From Clostridia bacterium (GTDB lineage: Bacteria; Bacillota; Clostridia; Lutisporales; Lutisporaceae), in the NCBI GenBank assembly GCA_035628995.1, contig DASPIR010000029.1, forward strand, positions 1 through 64,000: a stretch of 64,000 bases of DNA, given 5' to 3'. The translations under genes were made by a program, and so were the position numbers. Under the pieces are notes generated by a model. That model searched no databases and was not told where the DNA came from. It was given only the letters and a program-made list of their open reading frames with translations. Each line of letters opens with the position of its first letter. The stretch's first letter is position 1. Shown here piece after piece: positions 45,207-54,398 of the stretch.

Positions 45207-46389
45207 AGTGACCTCCCAGCACCTGCTTCAAATCGTCCTCCAGATCAACCACGAATACTTTGAATTCGTTGTTCCTGAGCAATTCAATGCTTTCACTGCG
45301 CTCTTCCTTGTCTTTGCATAAGTATACAACCACAAACTCTATTCCTGAGGTTTTCAAGGAGAGGTAGGTTTCTGCGGATGCCTTGTCGATACAAGGAGTT
45401 ATCACCATCACAGTAGCATCCCAGTCCAGCTTCCGCGCTTCTCTTCTGACCAAATCAGCAATAGGCATATCTCCTTTTGCAGTCAGCTTGCTTATTGCAT
45501 CAAGGAACTGGCTGAACCGATCCACCTTTTTTGCAGCAAGAGTTACAGACTTATCGCCCTTAGCTATGAAATTCACTGACATCGAATGGGAAAGCGCATA
45601 TCTGATGATGGACGCTGCACATTCAGCCCCTTTCTCTTCCAAGTCGAAGGCCGTCTCGTCATCAAAGCCGTAATCATATAAATCAAGAAAAATATTCAAA
45701 TCCGCAGAGGCATTGAGTTCAACATTCCTTACGAAAAAATCCCCTCTATGGGCAGTCACTTTCCAATGTATCTTCTTGAAGCTGTCCCCGATGTTGTATT
45801 TCCTGATATCCCTGGTACTGGCGTAATCCTCGTATGCGTTATGTTTGACAGCAACAGTACCGAACTGCTGCCTCATAGGAATATCAAGATGCTTTAGCAA
45901 ATGCACCTTTGGGTATACAAAAATATATATTTCTTCGTCAAAAATCTTCTTCCATTTGAAAATACCTAATATATCGCCAAACTCCGTTTCGACATAACCG
46001 ATTTTATAGACCCCTTTATGCCTGCAGATAAAATCTCTGGACACGGTCGCTTTAACACCGGGCATCAAAGAATATATCTTCTGTTTTTGCTCTTCACCGA
46101 CAAGCTTTTGGGGAAGGCTGGCGGTGACCTTCAAATACGGAATCGGCATATAGCCCGAATTATAGAGGTCCATGTTCAAGCTTACCCTGTCCCCTGTAAC
46201 TGCTTTATCACTGTTTTTCCAAACCAGATTCACCAGATTCTTATAGGTGCTTCTGCCAGTCGCATAAGAGGTTAGCATCAAGAAAAGGCCTATAAAGAAA
46301 AGCCCGTAAATAAATACGCCCCCTACGAACAGCGCCACGGTAAAAAGCACCATAATCAAGGCTAGTGCTTTATAATTTATCTTAGCCAT
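45196..46389 (-). CDS. DUF58 domain protein
   Basis: A 397-residue protein with two N-terminal membrane helices (about 8-45). Its DUF58 core is around YASTRDIRKYNIGDSFKKIH (about 190-210), followed by a von Willebrand A-like half. DUF58 proteins are encoded with MoxR ATPases and transglutaminases, as here, where the gene overlaps both neighbours (8 and 11 bp). Probably an adaptor on which the MoxR ATPase acts. Confidence 0.92.
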   Translation of the reverse strand: MAKINYKALALIMVLFTVALFVGGVFIYGLFFIGLFLMLTSYATGRSTYKNLVNLVWKNSDKAVTGDRVSLNMDLYNSGYMPIPYLKVTASLPQKLVGEEQKQKIYSLMPGVKATVSRDFICRHKGVYKIGYVETEFGDILGIFKWKKIFDEEIYIFVYPKVHLLKHLDIPMRQQFGTVAVKHNAYEDYASTRDIRKYNIGDSFKKIHWKVTAHRGDFFVRNVELNASADLNIFLDLYDYGFDDETAFDLEEKGAECAASIIRYALSHSMSVNFIAKGDKSVTLAAKKVDRFSQFLDAISKLTAKGDMPIADLVRREARKLDWDATVMVITPCIDKASAETYLSLKTSGIEFVVVYLCKDKEERSESIELLRNNEFKVFVVDLEDDLKQVLGGHYEK

Positions 46390-47332
46390 TGGTATTCACC
46401 ACTGGCACTCTTATATTTTTTAAAATTTCTGCAAGCACCGAATCCTGGTCCTTTCCCTGTATTCTTGCTTCAGACTTCAGTATGATTCTGTGAGCCAGCG
46501 TACACAGTGCAAGCTCTTTTACATCATCGGGAATTACATACTCCCTTCCTCGTATAAAAGCCAGTGCGCGGCAGTTATTGAAAAGTGACAGGGTCCCCCT
46601 TGGACTGCAGCCCAGATAAACATCCTTATGTCCTCTTGTCGCCTGAACAATCTGCACAATATAATCCTGAATAGAATCGTCCACATGCACCTGCTCCACG
46701 CTTTTCTGTATTTCCAGCACATTCTCCACGCTTATAACCGGTTCCATCTTCACTAACGGGTTATCAGCCTTGTATTTATTCAGAATGCTTTTTTCTTCAG
46801 TGTAGGTTGGATAACCCATGGATATCCTCATTGTGAACCTGTCTATCTGCGCTTCAGGCAGAGGAAATGTACCCTCATATTCTATAGGGTTCTGAGTTGC
46901 AAGCACCATAAAGGGCTCCGGCAGCTTGTAGGTGTTGCCGTCCACAGTTACCTGCCGCTCCTGCATAGCTTCAAGAAGACTCGACTGCGTTTTGGGAGAG
47001 CTTCTATTTATCTCATCAGCCAGTATTATGTTTGAAGTTATCGGGCCTTGCTTGAACTCGAACTCCCCCTGCTTCACATTATAGACAGTGACCCCGGTAA
47101 TATCCGATGGAAGCAGATCAGGAGTAAATTGTATCCTCTTGAAGCTGCAGCTTATCGACTTGGCAACTGCATGCACTAACGTAGTCTTGCCAACTCCCGG
47201 AACATCCTCAATAAGTACATGTCCGCCCGCAAGCAGAGCTACCAGGAGCTTCTCCACAGTATCCCGCTTGCCTACTATAGCCTTTGATACACTTTCTTCA
47301 ATCTTTCTGATAGCCTCGTTATTATATCCCAT
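46382..47332 (-). CDS. MoxR family AAA+ ATPase
   Basis: A 316-residue AAA+ ATPase. Walker A is EDVPGVGKTTLVHA (about 38-51), Walker B is ILADEINRSSPKTQSSLLEA and the sensor region is VLATQNPIEYEGTFPLPEAQ, all typical of MoxR. MoxR proteins are chaperone-like and help activate partner proteins with metal-ion-dependent sites. It is the first gene of a three-gene operon with DUF58 and transglutaminase proteins. Confidence 0.95.
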   Translation of the reverse strand: MGYNNEAIRKIEESVSKAIVGKRDTVEKLLVALLAGGHVLIEDVPGVGKTTLVHAVAKSISCSFKRIQFTPDLLPSDITGVTVYNVKQGEFEFKQGPITSNIILADEINRSSPKTQSSLLEAMQERQVTVDGNTYKLPEPFMVLATQNPIEYEGTFPLPEAQIDRFTMRISMGYPTYTEEKSILNKYKADNPLVKMEPVISVENVLEIQKSVEQVHVDDSIQDYIVQIVQATRGHKDVYLGCSPRGTLSLFNNCRALAFIRGREYVIPDDVKELALCTLAHRIILKSEARIQGKDQDSVLAEILKNIRVPVVNTNG

Positions 47333-47472
47333 AACCTGTCCCCCACTCGTAAAAAATTCATAATAGTCGATTTTCCGTACTTTTAACTACTTATTAATAT
47401 TTTATTTAATATCGTCTGATAATTCAATTAATTAACAGTGAAATAATTCCAAAGATTTTTTCACAATTATTA

Positions 47473-47510
47473 CAAAAGGGCTTAACGCATTTTAGCGCTA
47501 AGCCCTTTTG
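47473..47510 (-). terminator. Terminator-like hairpin after the DUF2225 gene
   Basis: CAAAAGGGCTTAACGC and GCGCTAAGCCCTTTTG pair at 15 of 16 positions with a 6-base loop; both strands end the stem with TTTT. It may serve either strand. Confidence 0.65.
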
Positions 47511-47549
47511 TAATTTAATACCGTATTTATAAGTAATCATTAATTCTAT

Positions 47550-47660
47550 ATTGAACGCAGATCAGAAATTACATTGGGTATAGTGCGAATTCAATAACAA
47601 CTAAGGAAATATCTACGCGAAATTTGAATGAAGATTATTAAATGTTTTTCGCGAAATATA
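47550..47660 (+). repeat. Two-hairpin dispersed element, copy B
   Basis: Plus strand: ATTGAACGCA (47550-47559) pairs with TGCG-AA-TTCAAT (47584-47595) and CGCGAAA (47616-47622) with TTTCGCG (47647-47653). Between the stems AATAACAACTAAGGAAA is shared with the other copies. It is oriented opposite to the flanking genes, so here it would not be in the sense of a transcript from them. Confidence 0.75.
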
Positions 47661-47663
47661 TAA

Positions 47664-48350
47664 CTATACTGCTTTTTCATTTTTCTTATACTGCTCTTTG
47701 GCTAATATCCACTGATCCCTGGCCAGCCTCTCTATCTTGGGGTTTGCATTCTTCTCAGGGCTCGCAACAGCTTTACCGAACCATACTACTGCATCGTTGA
47801 ACTTCCCAAGTCTTCTAGACAGCTCACCCAGAAGATACATCATCGATATCTCATTCAAGTTGCCTATTGGAAGCTCTTCCTTGTCGAAAGCCTCCGAATA
47901 ATTCTGCAGCGCATAATTTAGGAATATTTCTTCCTGCTTGTCGTCTGCAAACCTGTAAAGCCATGCAAGCTTGAGGCACAAGCCGGCTAGTATACTGGAC
48001 TTTGCATTTCTGAGCTCTGCTGTATGAATAGCTAATTTGAATGTGGCTATTGCAGCATTCCAGTCTCTCTCTGTGCAGAAACTCCTGCCTACTGTCCTTC
48101 CTGAAAAGGCCTCCTTAAGAAGATTGACTTCCCTTTCGTTAATCACTTCAAATGAGTTCTCAGATGCTGAATATGCGCAAAAGGGACATACAAATATATC
48201 ATAGTATATTGGATTTAAATCCACATAGTGAGTGCAGAAATCCTCATCCTTCTTTTCTACCTTGCAGGAATTCACCTTAGCTTTCATGGAAGAAAACTGC
48301 TTACCGCAGATTGGACATGTAACCTTCTTGGAATAAAGCGAATCGTTCAT
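47664..48350 (-). CDS. DUF2225 (TPR-like, zinc-binding) protein
   Basis: A 228-residue protein. It begins with a zinc-ribbon-like CPICGKQF, paired with a second FVCPFCAYSASEN near residue 55. The rest is helical with TPR-like repeats (about 95-215; WNAAIATFKLAIHTAEL and NDAVVWFGKAVASPEKN). This is the DUF2225 family of Firmicutes, of unknown function. It is a single gene with its own hairpin downstream. Confidence 0.87.
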   Translation of the reverse strand: MNDSLYSKKVTCPICGKQFSSMKAKVNSCKVEKKDEDFCTHYVDLNPIYYDIFVCPFCAYSASENSFEVINEREVNLLKEAFSGRTVGRSFCTERDWNAAIATFKLAIHTAELRNAKSSILAGLCLKLAWLYRFADDKQEEIFLNYALQNYSEAFDKEELPIGNLNEISMMYLLGELSRRLGKFNDAVVWFGKAVASPEKNANPKIERLARDQWILAKEQYKKNEKAV

Positions 48351-48476
48351 TCAATTGTCTCCTGTCTAAGTGCTTATTAACATCACAGATTATAATTCAA
48401 TCAAAATGTTAATAATGCACTTCATTATTTTTGTGCCCTGCTTCTTAAAACGAATTCTATCACAGGGCGCCTGAGT

Positions 48477-49856
48477 TTATTGTGTTATTTCTAGCAAACC
48501 TTCATTATCTGTAGGAGGGGGATCAACCTTCTTAGTTCCGACCCTCTTTACTCCGTTTGCAACCCTGTAGGTACTCAATGGAAGCTCCTCAACCGATACT
48601 TCCTTGCCATTTTCCATTATTACTCTCCAGCTTTTTACCACATACCCTGTATATGCCTTCTTTTCTTCGACCTCTGTACCTTCCGGCAAGGCAGGGTCTT
48701 CAATTATTTTTATCTGAGGCTCGGTCTTCTTTATCATTTCAGTTTTAATTTTTACTGATCTTCCCGAATTTTCATTTCGTCCATATAAGCTGAACTTGAC
48801 CCAGCTGCCCTTAACTTCTCCATAGAGATATATTGGATATTGAGTAGTATTTTGAAATTTAAAATCAATATAGTCCTCAGATATAGTCGCGTCTCTTCCA
48901 AGGGGTACATAAGCGGACGGAAGAGAGTGGTTTCTGCGCTCCACTATTTTCATGTTTGAAAGCAATGCTACGTTATATAAGGTGGAGGATACCTGACATA
49001 CTCCGCCGCCGATTCCAGGCACCAACTCATTATTTATTATAACCTTGGCTTCCTTATACCCGAACTTTGCAAGTCTCGGTCCTACCATCTCATTGACCGA
49101 GAAGGTCTGTCCGGGCTTTATAAGTATATTTGACGCACTGATGGTGGCTATTTTAATATTATGAGTCCTGTCAACATCTGCAGCATTAAACTTTGTAGAG
49201 TATTCTCCCAGTTTATCCTTTATATTCTCAAGATCTGCCCTCTTTATTTCGGGCTGTGTAGTACCAACGACCAACTCCACATCCTCAAATGCAACCTTCT
49301 CAATCTGGGCTTTTATAAGGTCGTAGGATTGATTGACGTCCAGCTTTCTGCCTTCAACTTCATCAGTAATGACAAAGACTTGATCCTTCAACACAACAGT
49401 AGCATCTTTGGCTTCCTGGCCTATCTCCTCAAATATATCCACAAGCTTGTTTCTGATATACTCTGAATCATAAGAGAAATTGAGCTTTATATCTTCTCTT
49501 CCAAGCTGTGCGGTCACTACATCTGCCACTCTCTTGAATAAATTACCCTTATGCCCGATGTCGTAAGCCTTAGTCACAGCATCTTCATACTCATATTTGA
49601 AATTTATGTCGCTATACTTGAGTTTCCATGCTTTTTCCCTGAATTTAAGTGCAATAGCGGCACTATCAATAGTCGGCTGCATTTTTGCCTTCAGCATACT
49701 ATCTGCTTGTGAGGGTGTAAGGCCCCCAACATTAATTCCGCTGATTGTAATATTCGAGTGTATTTTTTCTCCGTTTACCATTGCAATGCTAAGAGCTACA
49801 ATTGCCAATAACAGTATTATAATAATGCCGATACCTATTTTCATACCCTTGCTCAA
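48477..49856 (-). CDS. VanW family protein with peptidoglycan-binding-like and G5 domains
   Basis: A 459-residue exported protein. A signal anchor (about 6-28) is followed by a PG_binding_4-type region (about 65-185), the VanW domain (about 225-350; NMVGPR-like motif SVNEMVGPRLAKFGYKEA, then GIGGGVCQVSSTLYN) and a C-terminal G5-like domain (about 375-440). It is probably attached to or acts on the cell wall. I use the TTG at 49856, 6 bases after GGGAGGT; the upstream ATG at 49880 would precede this ribosome binding site. Confidence 0.9.
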   Translation of the reverse strand: MSKGMKIGIGIIIILLLAIVALSIAMVNGEKIHSNITISGINVGGLTPSQADSMLKAKMQPTIDSAAIALKFREKAWKLKYSDINFKYEYEDAVTKAYDIGHKGNLFKRVADVVTAQLGREDIKLNFSYDSEYIRNKLVDIFEEIGQEAKDATVVLKDQVFVITDEVEGRKLDVNQSYDLIKAQIEKVAFEDVELVVGTTQPEIKRADLENIKDKLGEYSTKFNAADVDRTHNIKIATISASNILIKPGQTFSVNEMVGPRLAKFGYKEAKVIINNELVPGIGGGVCQVSSTLYNVALLSNMKIVERRNHSLPSAYVPLGRDATISEDYIDFKFQNTTQYPIYLYGEVKGSWVKFSLYGRNENSGRSVKIKTEMIKKTEPQIKIIEDPALPEGTEVEEKKAYTGYVVKSWRVIMENGKEVSVEELPLSTYRVANGVKRVGTKKVDPPPTDNEGLLEITQ

Positions 49857-49884
49857 TATATAACCTCCCACACTATACATTAAA

Positions 49885-49930
49885 AACAGTTATGCGTCGC
49901 GTGTTACGAGAGTTAAACCACGTAACAAAT
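49885..49930. repeat. Short heptad-type inverted repeat upstream of the VanW gene
   Basis: GTTACGA and ACGTAAC form an inverted pair with a loop of about 10 bases, next to GTCGCGT. This resembles the arms of the grd-operon heptad elements but is reduced to one or two units. Confidence 0.4.
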
Positions 49931-50021
49931 AATCTAATAAATCACTACTTGTACAAGACGCATTAATATATTATATACATTTCCCCTACTCTTTAATTCC
50001 ATCGAATTGAAAATAAAAAAT

Positions 50022-52013
50022 CTATTTTTCATCCCAATGAAGTTCTATTCTGTCTCCATCTTGTATGACGTCTGTATAGTTGGCTTTGTTCCCGTTTAAA
50101 AACATGTCAATTGTTCCCTTGACACTCCTTACATCAATATCTATGTAATTGAAAACATCCACAAACAAAAACTGTGATTTATTAGTTTGAAGTACGACCG
50201 ACTTACCATTCAAAATCACATTTACGCTGTTGCCTTCTACAGGGCTGCTCGGCTGACTGCCGGATTTTGCTTTCTCCAAAGCTTTGTAAGTAATGTAATC
50301 ACCATTGCCAATAGTTTCATCCAGTGCAGCTTTCCTGCCGTTTATACTTATCTCTGTGTCATAATAGCTTAAATCCAAATGTTCTAAAAGCTCAAGAACC
50401 CTTTCTATACACTTGATGCTTACTTCATCCCCATCTTTTATTGGCGAGTCCATATCGCTTTCAGTACCATTTATGAACACTTCAGGCTTTATGGCATATG
50501 GATCATCGTTTATATAAATAGTCTTTTCTGCATAGTTATCCATGTAGTCTCTCACAAATAGTTCTGCAGGCTTTCCCTCGACTGCCGGCTCCACTACTAT
50601 CCTGTCTCCACTTGCTATTGGCTTGTCGAGCCCGGATACGCGGTCGTTAAGATATATGACTGCAGGTTCTCCCGATTCTCCTCTTACAATTTCTGCTTTA
50701 CCATTAAGCTTAAAGTTTACTGTGCTTCCTCTCCTGCCTATAAGGTTTCGGGGATTATATCCAACCAGTATAAGGCTGTCTGCTATTGTAAGAGTCTTTG
50801 AATTAAACAGCTTTACATTTACCCCGTTGACAGTAACATGAAGAAAATCTTTTTGTCTGTTCAAATGTGCGGTTACCGCAATTCCAATAGGTGTTATAAA
50901 TTCCGGTCCCGAAAGCTTTTTGCTCTTTATATCTACATCCTTGATGATATCTGTACTTCGTACCCCTACCCTTTCTACGGGCAGCTGAAGAAACTCGGCA
51001 ATATATTCTGTGAGCTTAGGTATCTGGCTTCCTCCGCCTACCAGGAATACTGCGCTGGGTGCCTTCCCGTTGTATTCCATTATTTTATTGCTGATCTCTT
51101 TAGCCAGGTTCCTTATAGCGGAATCAATATCCTTTACAATTTCCGCTGTGCTTTTCTCATAGGTCATCCCCATAATATCCTTGTACTTAACCGTTTCTTT
51201 ATTGTTAAGGCATACTTTAACTCTTTCCGCTTGCTCAAAATCAAGCAGTAGAACCTCTGCTACCTTCTCAGTAATCTCATCTCCTGCTATAGGAGCCATT
51301 GCGAAGGCAAAAACTGTGCCGCCCTTTGTCAGAGCGATATCCGATGTCCCCGCCCCAATATCTACAAGCGCAAGATTTAATAACCTCAAGCTGCTGTAAA
51401 TAGATACGTTCATAGCTGCGATTGGCTCCAGAGTGAGGCTTGCAACCTCTAATCCGGCTCTTGAAACTACCGCATAAAGGCTTTCCACAACAACTCTCGG
51501 AAGGAAGGTAGCAAGCACTTCCACCCCGGCCCTCTTTGCCTTGTGCCCTTCAAGATTGCCTATTATGCTTCCATTAAGATACTGGTTCACAACAGCATAA
51601 CCTACGCAGAAGTATGACTGGTCATCCTCATTGTTCAGCTCTTCTATTTCCTTCTGAGCCTGTTGGATGGCTTCAATTTCAAGACTGCTTACAAGCTCGC
51701 TGTCAACCTCCAAGGAAGGATCCGCATCCCTCTCCACAAAAACCTTGCAGGTCTTTAGCGATCTTCCTGCAGCTGCAATGGATACTCTCTTAAGCTCCAA
51801 GCCTGCCATTTTCTCAAGCTTTTCCTTGACCTTCAAAACAGCCTTGGCAACCAGATCAATATCATGAACCTGTCCGTCATACATAGCCCTTTCCTTGTGT
51901 TCTTCCACATGAAAGGCCTGAATCTTGAATCTCTGTCCGTCATGATAGCCAACAATACCAACTACAGTTCTTGTACCGATATCCAACGAGAATAACAAAT
52001 CCTGTTCAGTCAT
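50022..52013 (-). CDS. FtsA-like actin-fold protein with C-terminal repeat extension
   Basis: A 663-residue protein. The first 390 residues are an FtsA-like actin ATPase: SLDIGTRTVVGIVGY (phosphate 1), an SHS2-like subdomain (about 80-170), LALVDIGAGTSDIALTKGG (phosphate 2) and FLVGGGSQIPKLTEYIAEFL (adenosine). The last 250 residues contain four similar strand-NG-strand-GD units: IYLNDRVSGLDKPIASGDRI, VFINGTESDMDSPIKDGDEV, ISINGRKAALDETIGNGDYI and MFLNGNKANYTDVIQDGDRI. It lacks the membrane-targeting helix of FtsA, and no FtsZ gene is close. A link to cell envelope or division is an inference. Confidence 0.88.
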   Translation of the reverse strand: MTEQDLLFSLDIGTRTVVGIVGYHDGQRFKIQAFHVEEHKERAMYDGQVHDIDLVAKAVLKVKEKLEKMAGLELKRVSIAAAGRSLKTCKVFVERDADPSLEVDSELVSSLEIEAIQQAQKEIEELNNEDDQSYFCVGYAVVNQYLNGSIIGNLEGHKAKRAGVEVLATFLPRVVVESLYAVVSRAGLEVASLTLEPIAAMNVSIYSSLRLLNLALVDIGAGTSDIALTKGGTVFAFAMAPIAGDEITEKVAEVLLLDFEQAERVKVCLNNKETVKYKDIMGMTYEKSTAEIVKDIDSAIRNLAKEISNKIMEYNGKAPSAVFLVGGGSQIPKLTEYIAEFLQLPVERVGVRSTDIIKDVDIKSKKLSGPEFITPIGIAVTAHLNRQKDFLHVTVNGVNVKLFNSKTLTIADSLILVGYNPRNLIGRRGSTVNFKLNGKAEIVRGESGEPAVIYLNDRVSGLDKPIASGDRIVVEPAVEGKPAELFVRDYMDNYAEKTIYINDDPYAIKPEVFINGTESDMDSPIKDGDEVSIKCIERVLELLEHLDLSYYDTEISINGRKAALDETIGNGDYITYKALEKAKSGSQPSSPVEGNSVNVILNGKSVVLQTNKSQFLFVDVFNYIDIDVRSVKGTIDMFLNGNKANYTDVIQDGDRIELHWDEK

Positions 52014-52196
52014 TAACCCTCACCCTTGCATTTTTATATATTATTATACAAATTTCTTGCATTTTCTTACCTTTTTAAATTATTCTATAAATAACTGAAT
52101 AAATCCTTCAAAATTCTATTTCGATATGATTTAATATTTTCAGTACCATAAGGGCAAATATTATTCATTACTCATTGTAAAGAAAGGAATCTCAGT

Positions 52197-53105
52197 ATGC
52201 AGGAAATATTAAGAAACTGTAGAATCTGTCCGCGGCAGTGCGGTGTCAATAGATTTGAAAAAGCAGGCGTCTGTGGTGCAGGTGCTGAAGTGCTGGCAGC
52301 AAAGGCATTCCTCCACCAGTGGGAAGAACCGTGCATATCAGGTGAAAAAGGCTCAGGCACTATTTTCTTCAGTGGCTGCAATATGAAATGCGTGTTTTGC
52401 CAGAACCATGAAATTAGCCAAAATACCTCAGGTACATTTCTCGGAAAGAAAATCTCCACCGAGCGGTTGGCGGAAATATTCCTCCAGCTGCAAGCACAAG
52501 GAGCGCACAATATTAACCTGGTCTCGCCTTCACCATACGCCTTTCATATCATAGAGGCTGTCAAAAAGGCGAAAGCTGTCGGCTTGCACTTGCCGGTTAT
52601 ATACAATACCAATGGTTATGAGCTTGAGGAAACTATTGAAGCCTTAAACGGAATTGTAGATGTGTATCTTCCTGATATCAAATATTTCAATGATTCGTAT
52701 TCCCTGAAATATTCCGGTGCAAGTGATTACTTCAAGCAAGCCTCAAAAGCAGTCAAAGCAATGTATGACCAGGTAGGCTATCCTGAGTTCGACGAAAATG
52801 GAATGATTAGAAAGGGCCTTATTATAAGACATCTCATCCTTCCAGGTTTAATAGAGGATTCAAAAAAAGTATTCAGGTGGATACGTGAAAATATAGGAAA
52901 GTATGCATATGTAAGCATAATGTGCCAATACACGCCGATGTACCGGTCTCATGAATACAAAGAGATTAATAGAAAAATAAGCTCGGTCGAATATGAAGAA
53001 GTGCTTGATTGCTTCTTTGAAGCAGGTTTGGAGAATGGGTTCACGCAAGAGCTTGAAGCTGCAAGCAGTGACTTCACTCCCAGCTTTGACTTGCTGGGGA
53101 TTTAA
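52197..53105 (+). CDS. Radical SAM protein, PflX / pyruvate-formate-lyase-activase-like
   Basis: A 302-residue radical SAM protein. The N-terminal CRICPRQCGVNRFEKAGVCG gives an extra four-cysteine site. The radical SAM cluster motif is C-N-M-K-C-V-F-C in FFSGCNMKCVFCQNHEIS (about 60-67), followed by NLVSPSPYAF and RHLILPG. This is the PflX type, whose target is unknown. The gene is divergent from the FtsA-like gene. Start ATG with AAAGG upstream. Confidence 0.92.
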   Translation: MQEILRNCRICPRQCGVNRFEKAGVCGAGAEVLAAKAFLHQWEEPCISGEKGSGTIFFSGCNMKCVFCQNHEISQNTSGTFLGKKISTERLAEIFLQLQAQGAHNINLVSPSPYAFHIIEAVKKAKAVGLHLPVIYNTNGYELEETIEALNGIVDVYLPDIKYFNDSYSLKYSGASDYFKQASKAVKAMYDQVGYPEFDENGMIRKGLIIRHLILPGLIEDSKKVFRWIRENIGKYAYVSIMCQYTPMYRSHEYKEINRKISSVEYEEVLDCFFEAGLENGFTQELEAASSDFTPSFDLLGI

Positions 53106-53194
53106 AAAATTCTATTATTTTCATGGTTTAATAAATATAAAAAAAAGCACCCTATTAATATAACATTAAAAACCTGAAAGGAAGTGCTATCGTT

Positions 53195-53371
53195 ATGCGA
53201 AAAGCCTCCAGAAGCATGATGACTTGGGGAGCTGTAGGCGCACTGGCAGGAATGGTTCTAATCCCTGCGTTAAATTCGAAATCTCGTAAAAAGGTTTCAC
53301 GTTCAGCGAGAAATGCATATTTCAGAGTTTCAGACATGATGCAGGACATGAAGGATATGGGTAACAAATAG
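53195..53371 (+). CDS. Small membrane protein (58 aa), YtxH-like
   Basis: A 58-residue ORF starting at ATG 53195 with AAAGGAAGTG upstream and ending with TAG. It begins with a basic end (MRKASRSM) and has one hydrophobic segment (about 9-26, TWGAVGALAGMVLIPAL). The rest is basic and amphipathic with KSRKKVSRSA and a methionine-rich end MMQDMKDMGNK. This pattern resembles short YtxH-like stress proteins. It has a proper ribosome binding site and terminator and begins about 90 bp after the radical SAM gene. The reading frame is short, so the call is moderate. Confidence 0.72.
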   Translation: MRKASRSMMTWGAVGALAGMVLIPALNSKSRKKVSRSARNAYFRVSDMMQDMKDMGNK

Positions 53372-53395
53372 ACTTGTCAATGACAAGTCTATTTT
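53370..53395. terminator. Bidirectional terminator between small ORF and GNAT gene
   Basis: AGACTTGTCA and TGACAAGTCT pair over 10 bp, then ATTTTCTT on the plus strand. It separates converging genes. Confidence 0.7.
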
Positions 53396-53405
53396 CTTAT
53401 TAGTC

Positions 53406-54314
53406 TTATTTTTGCTTCATAAAATCACTTTTCAGAGCCCCCATTATTATCTCATCATAGAATTTACCGTCTATGTAGGCTGACTGCCTCGTCCTGCCCT
53501 CGTACTGGAAGCCGCATTTAAGATAGCATTTGACTGCTCTTTCATTATATTCATACACTTTCAAGGTCACCCTGTATATATCAATTTTCATAAAAGCATA
53601 TTTCAGCAGCGTTTTTACAGCATCCTCACCATAGCTCTTACCCCAGTAGTCCTTGTCTCCAATTCTTATACCCAGCTTGCAGCATTTGTCCTGCTCATTA
53701 AAATCATAGAGCTGTATTGTGCCTATAGGCGTTCCCTCTTCATTATCTATCATCAGGTTCATGGGATCGTATCCAAAGCTCCTGGACATGTTGTACCTGA
53801 GTTTGTCTGCCGAGACCTTCGAATCACTCCAGCCTGCAAGCTTATTCAATTCTGTATTGTTGTACCACTTTAGCAGCAGATAGAGATCGCTATCCACTCC
53901 AGGCCGCAAGGACACTTTACTTCCTATAAGAACATCGTCCCTAAATTTTCTGTTGTCTATAGACACTGATTTCAGAAAAGCAGGAAAAAACTTAATCAGC
54001 TTATATGGCTTCTCCATATACCTTCTCCTGTTCTGCATCATATCTTCGTAATGCTTTCTATTAAGCGTGAACTTGACAGTAATTCCATCTTCTATACCTT
54101 CTTTTACAATATTGCCTTCGGTGCTGTGAAAAACAGAAAACTTACCGGAAACTATTCCCTCTTCCTTGATGATAATTCCAAAATTATCTGAGCTGAACAG
54201 GAAGATATTCATGAGAAAAGGCTTCATAAATGGATAACTTCTAAAAAAAAGGGTATAGAATTCTGATACCATGTCAGAGAAGTTCTTCATATTTTCTATC
54301 GTGATAGTGCTCAT
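53406..54314 (-). CDS. GNAT family N-acetyltransferase with N-terminal extra domain
   Basis: A 302-residue protein. Residues about 130-295 form a RimJ/RimL-like GNAT domain (VSLRPGVDSDLYLLLKWYNN, then IGTIQLYDF and GIRIGDKDYWGKSYGEDAVK, the acetyl-CoA site, and NERAVKCYLKCGFQYEGR). The first 125 residues are not part of the usual fold and resemble a small alpha/beta lipid-binding or SCP2-like domain; I cannot assign it. The acetylated substrate is unknown. Single gene. Confidence 0.85.
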   Translation of the reverse strand: MSTITIENMKNFSDMVSEFYTLFFRSYPFMKPFLMNIFLFSSDNFGIIIKEEGIVSGKFSVFHSTEGNIVKEGIEDGITVKFTLNRKHYEDMMQNRRRYMEKPYKLIKFFPAFLKSVSIDNRKFRDDVLIGSKVSLRPGVDSDLYLLLKWYNNTELNKLAGWSDSKVSADKLRYNMSRSFGYDPMNLMIDNEEGTPIGTIQLYDFNEQDKCCKLGIRIGDKDYWGKSYGEDAVKTLLKYAFMKIDIYRVTLKVYEYNERAVKCYLKCGFQYEGRTRQSAYIDGKFYDEIIMGALKSDFMKQK

Positions 54315-54398
54315 ATATAACTCCTGTTAACAATAACTATGATTATTTACATAAAAACATTATAGCATATATGAATTTCATAAAACAGATTTTTGTAC

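Larger units (their letters stand above)
47333..47663. other. Gene-free spacer with terminator and repeat copy B
   Basis: Between the moxR start and the DUF2225 gene end. It contains the hairpin at 47473-47510 and the dispersed element copy B (47550-47660); the rest is AT-rich and should include the moxR promoter. No open reading frame is convincing. Confidence 0.5.

Noticed and set aside
48435-48468. GCCCTG/CAGGGC inverted repeat after the VanW gene, considered as terminator
   Set aside because: Only 6 bp of stem with a loop over 20 bases; too weak to list as a feature.
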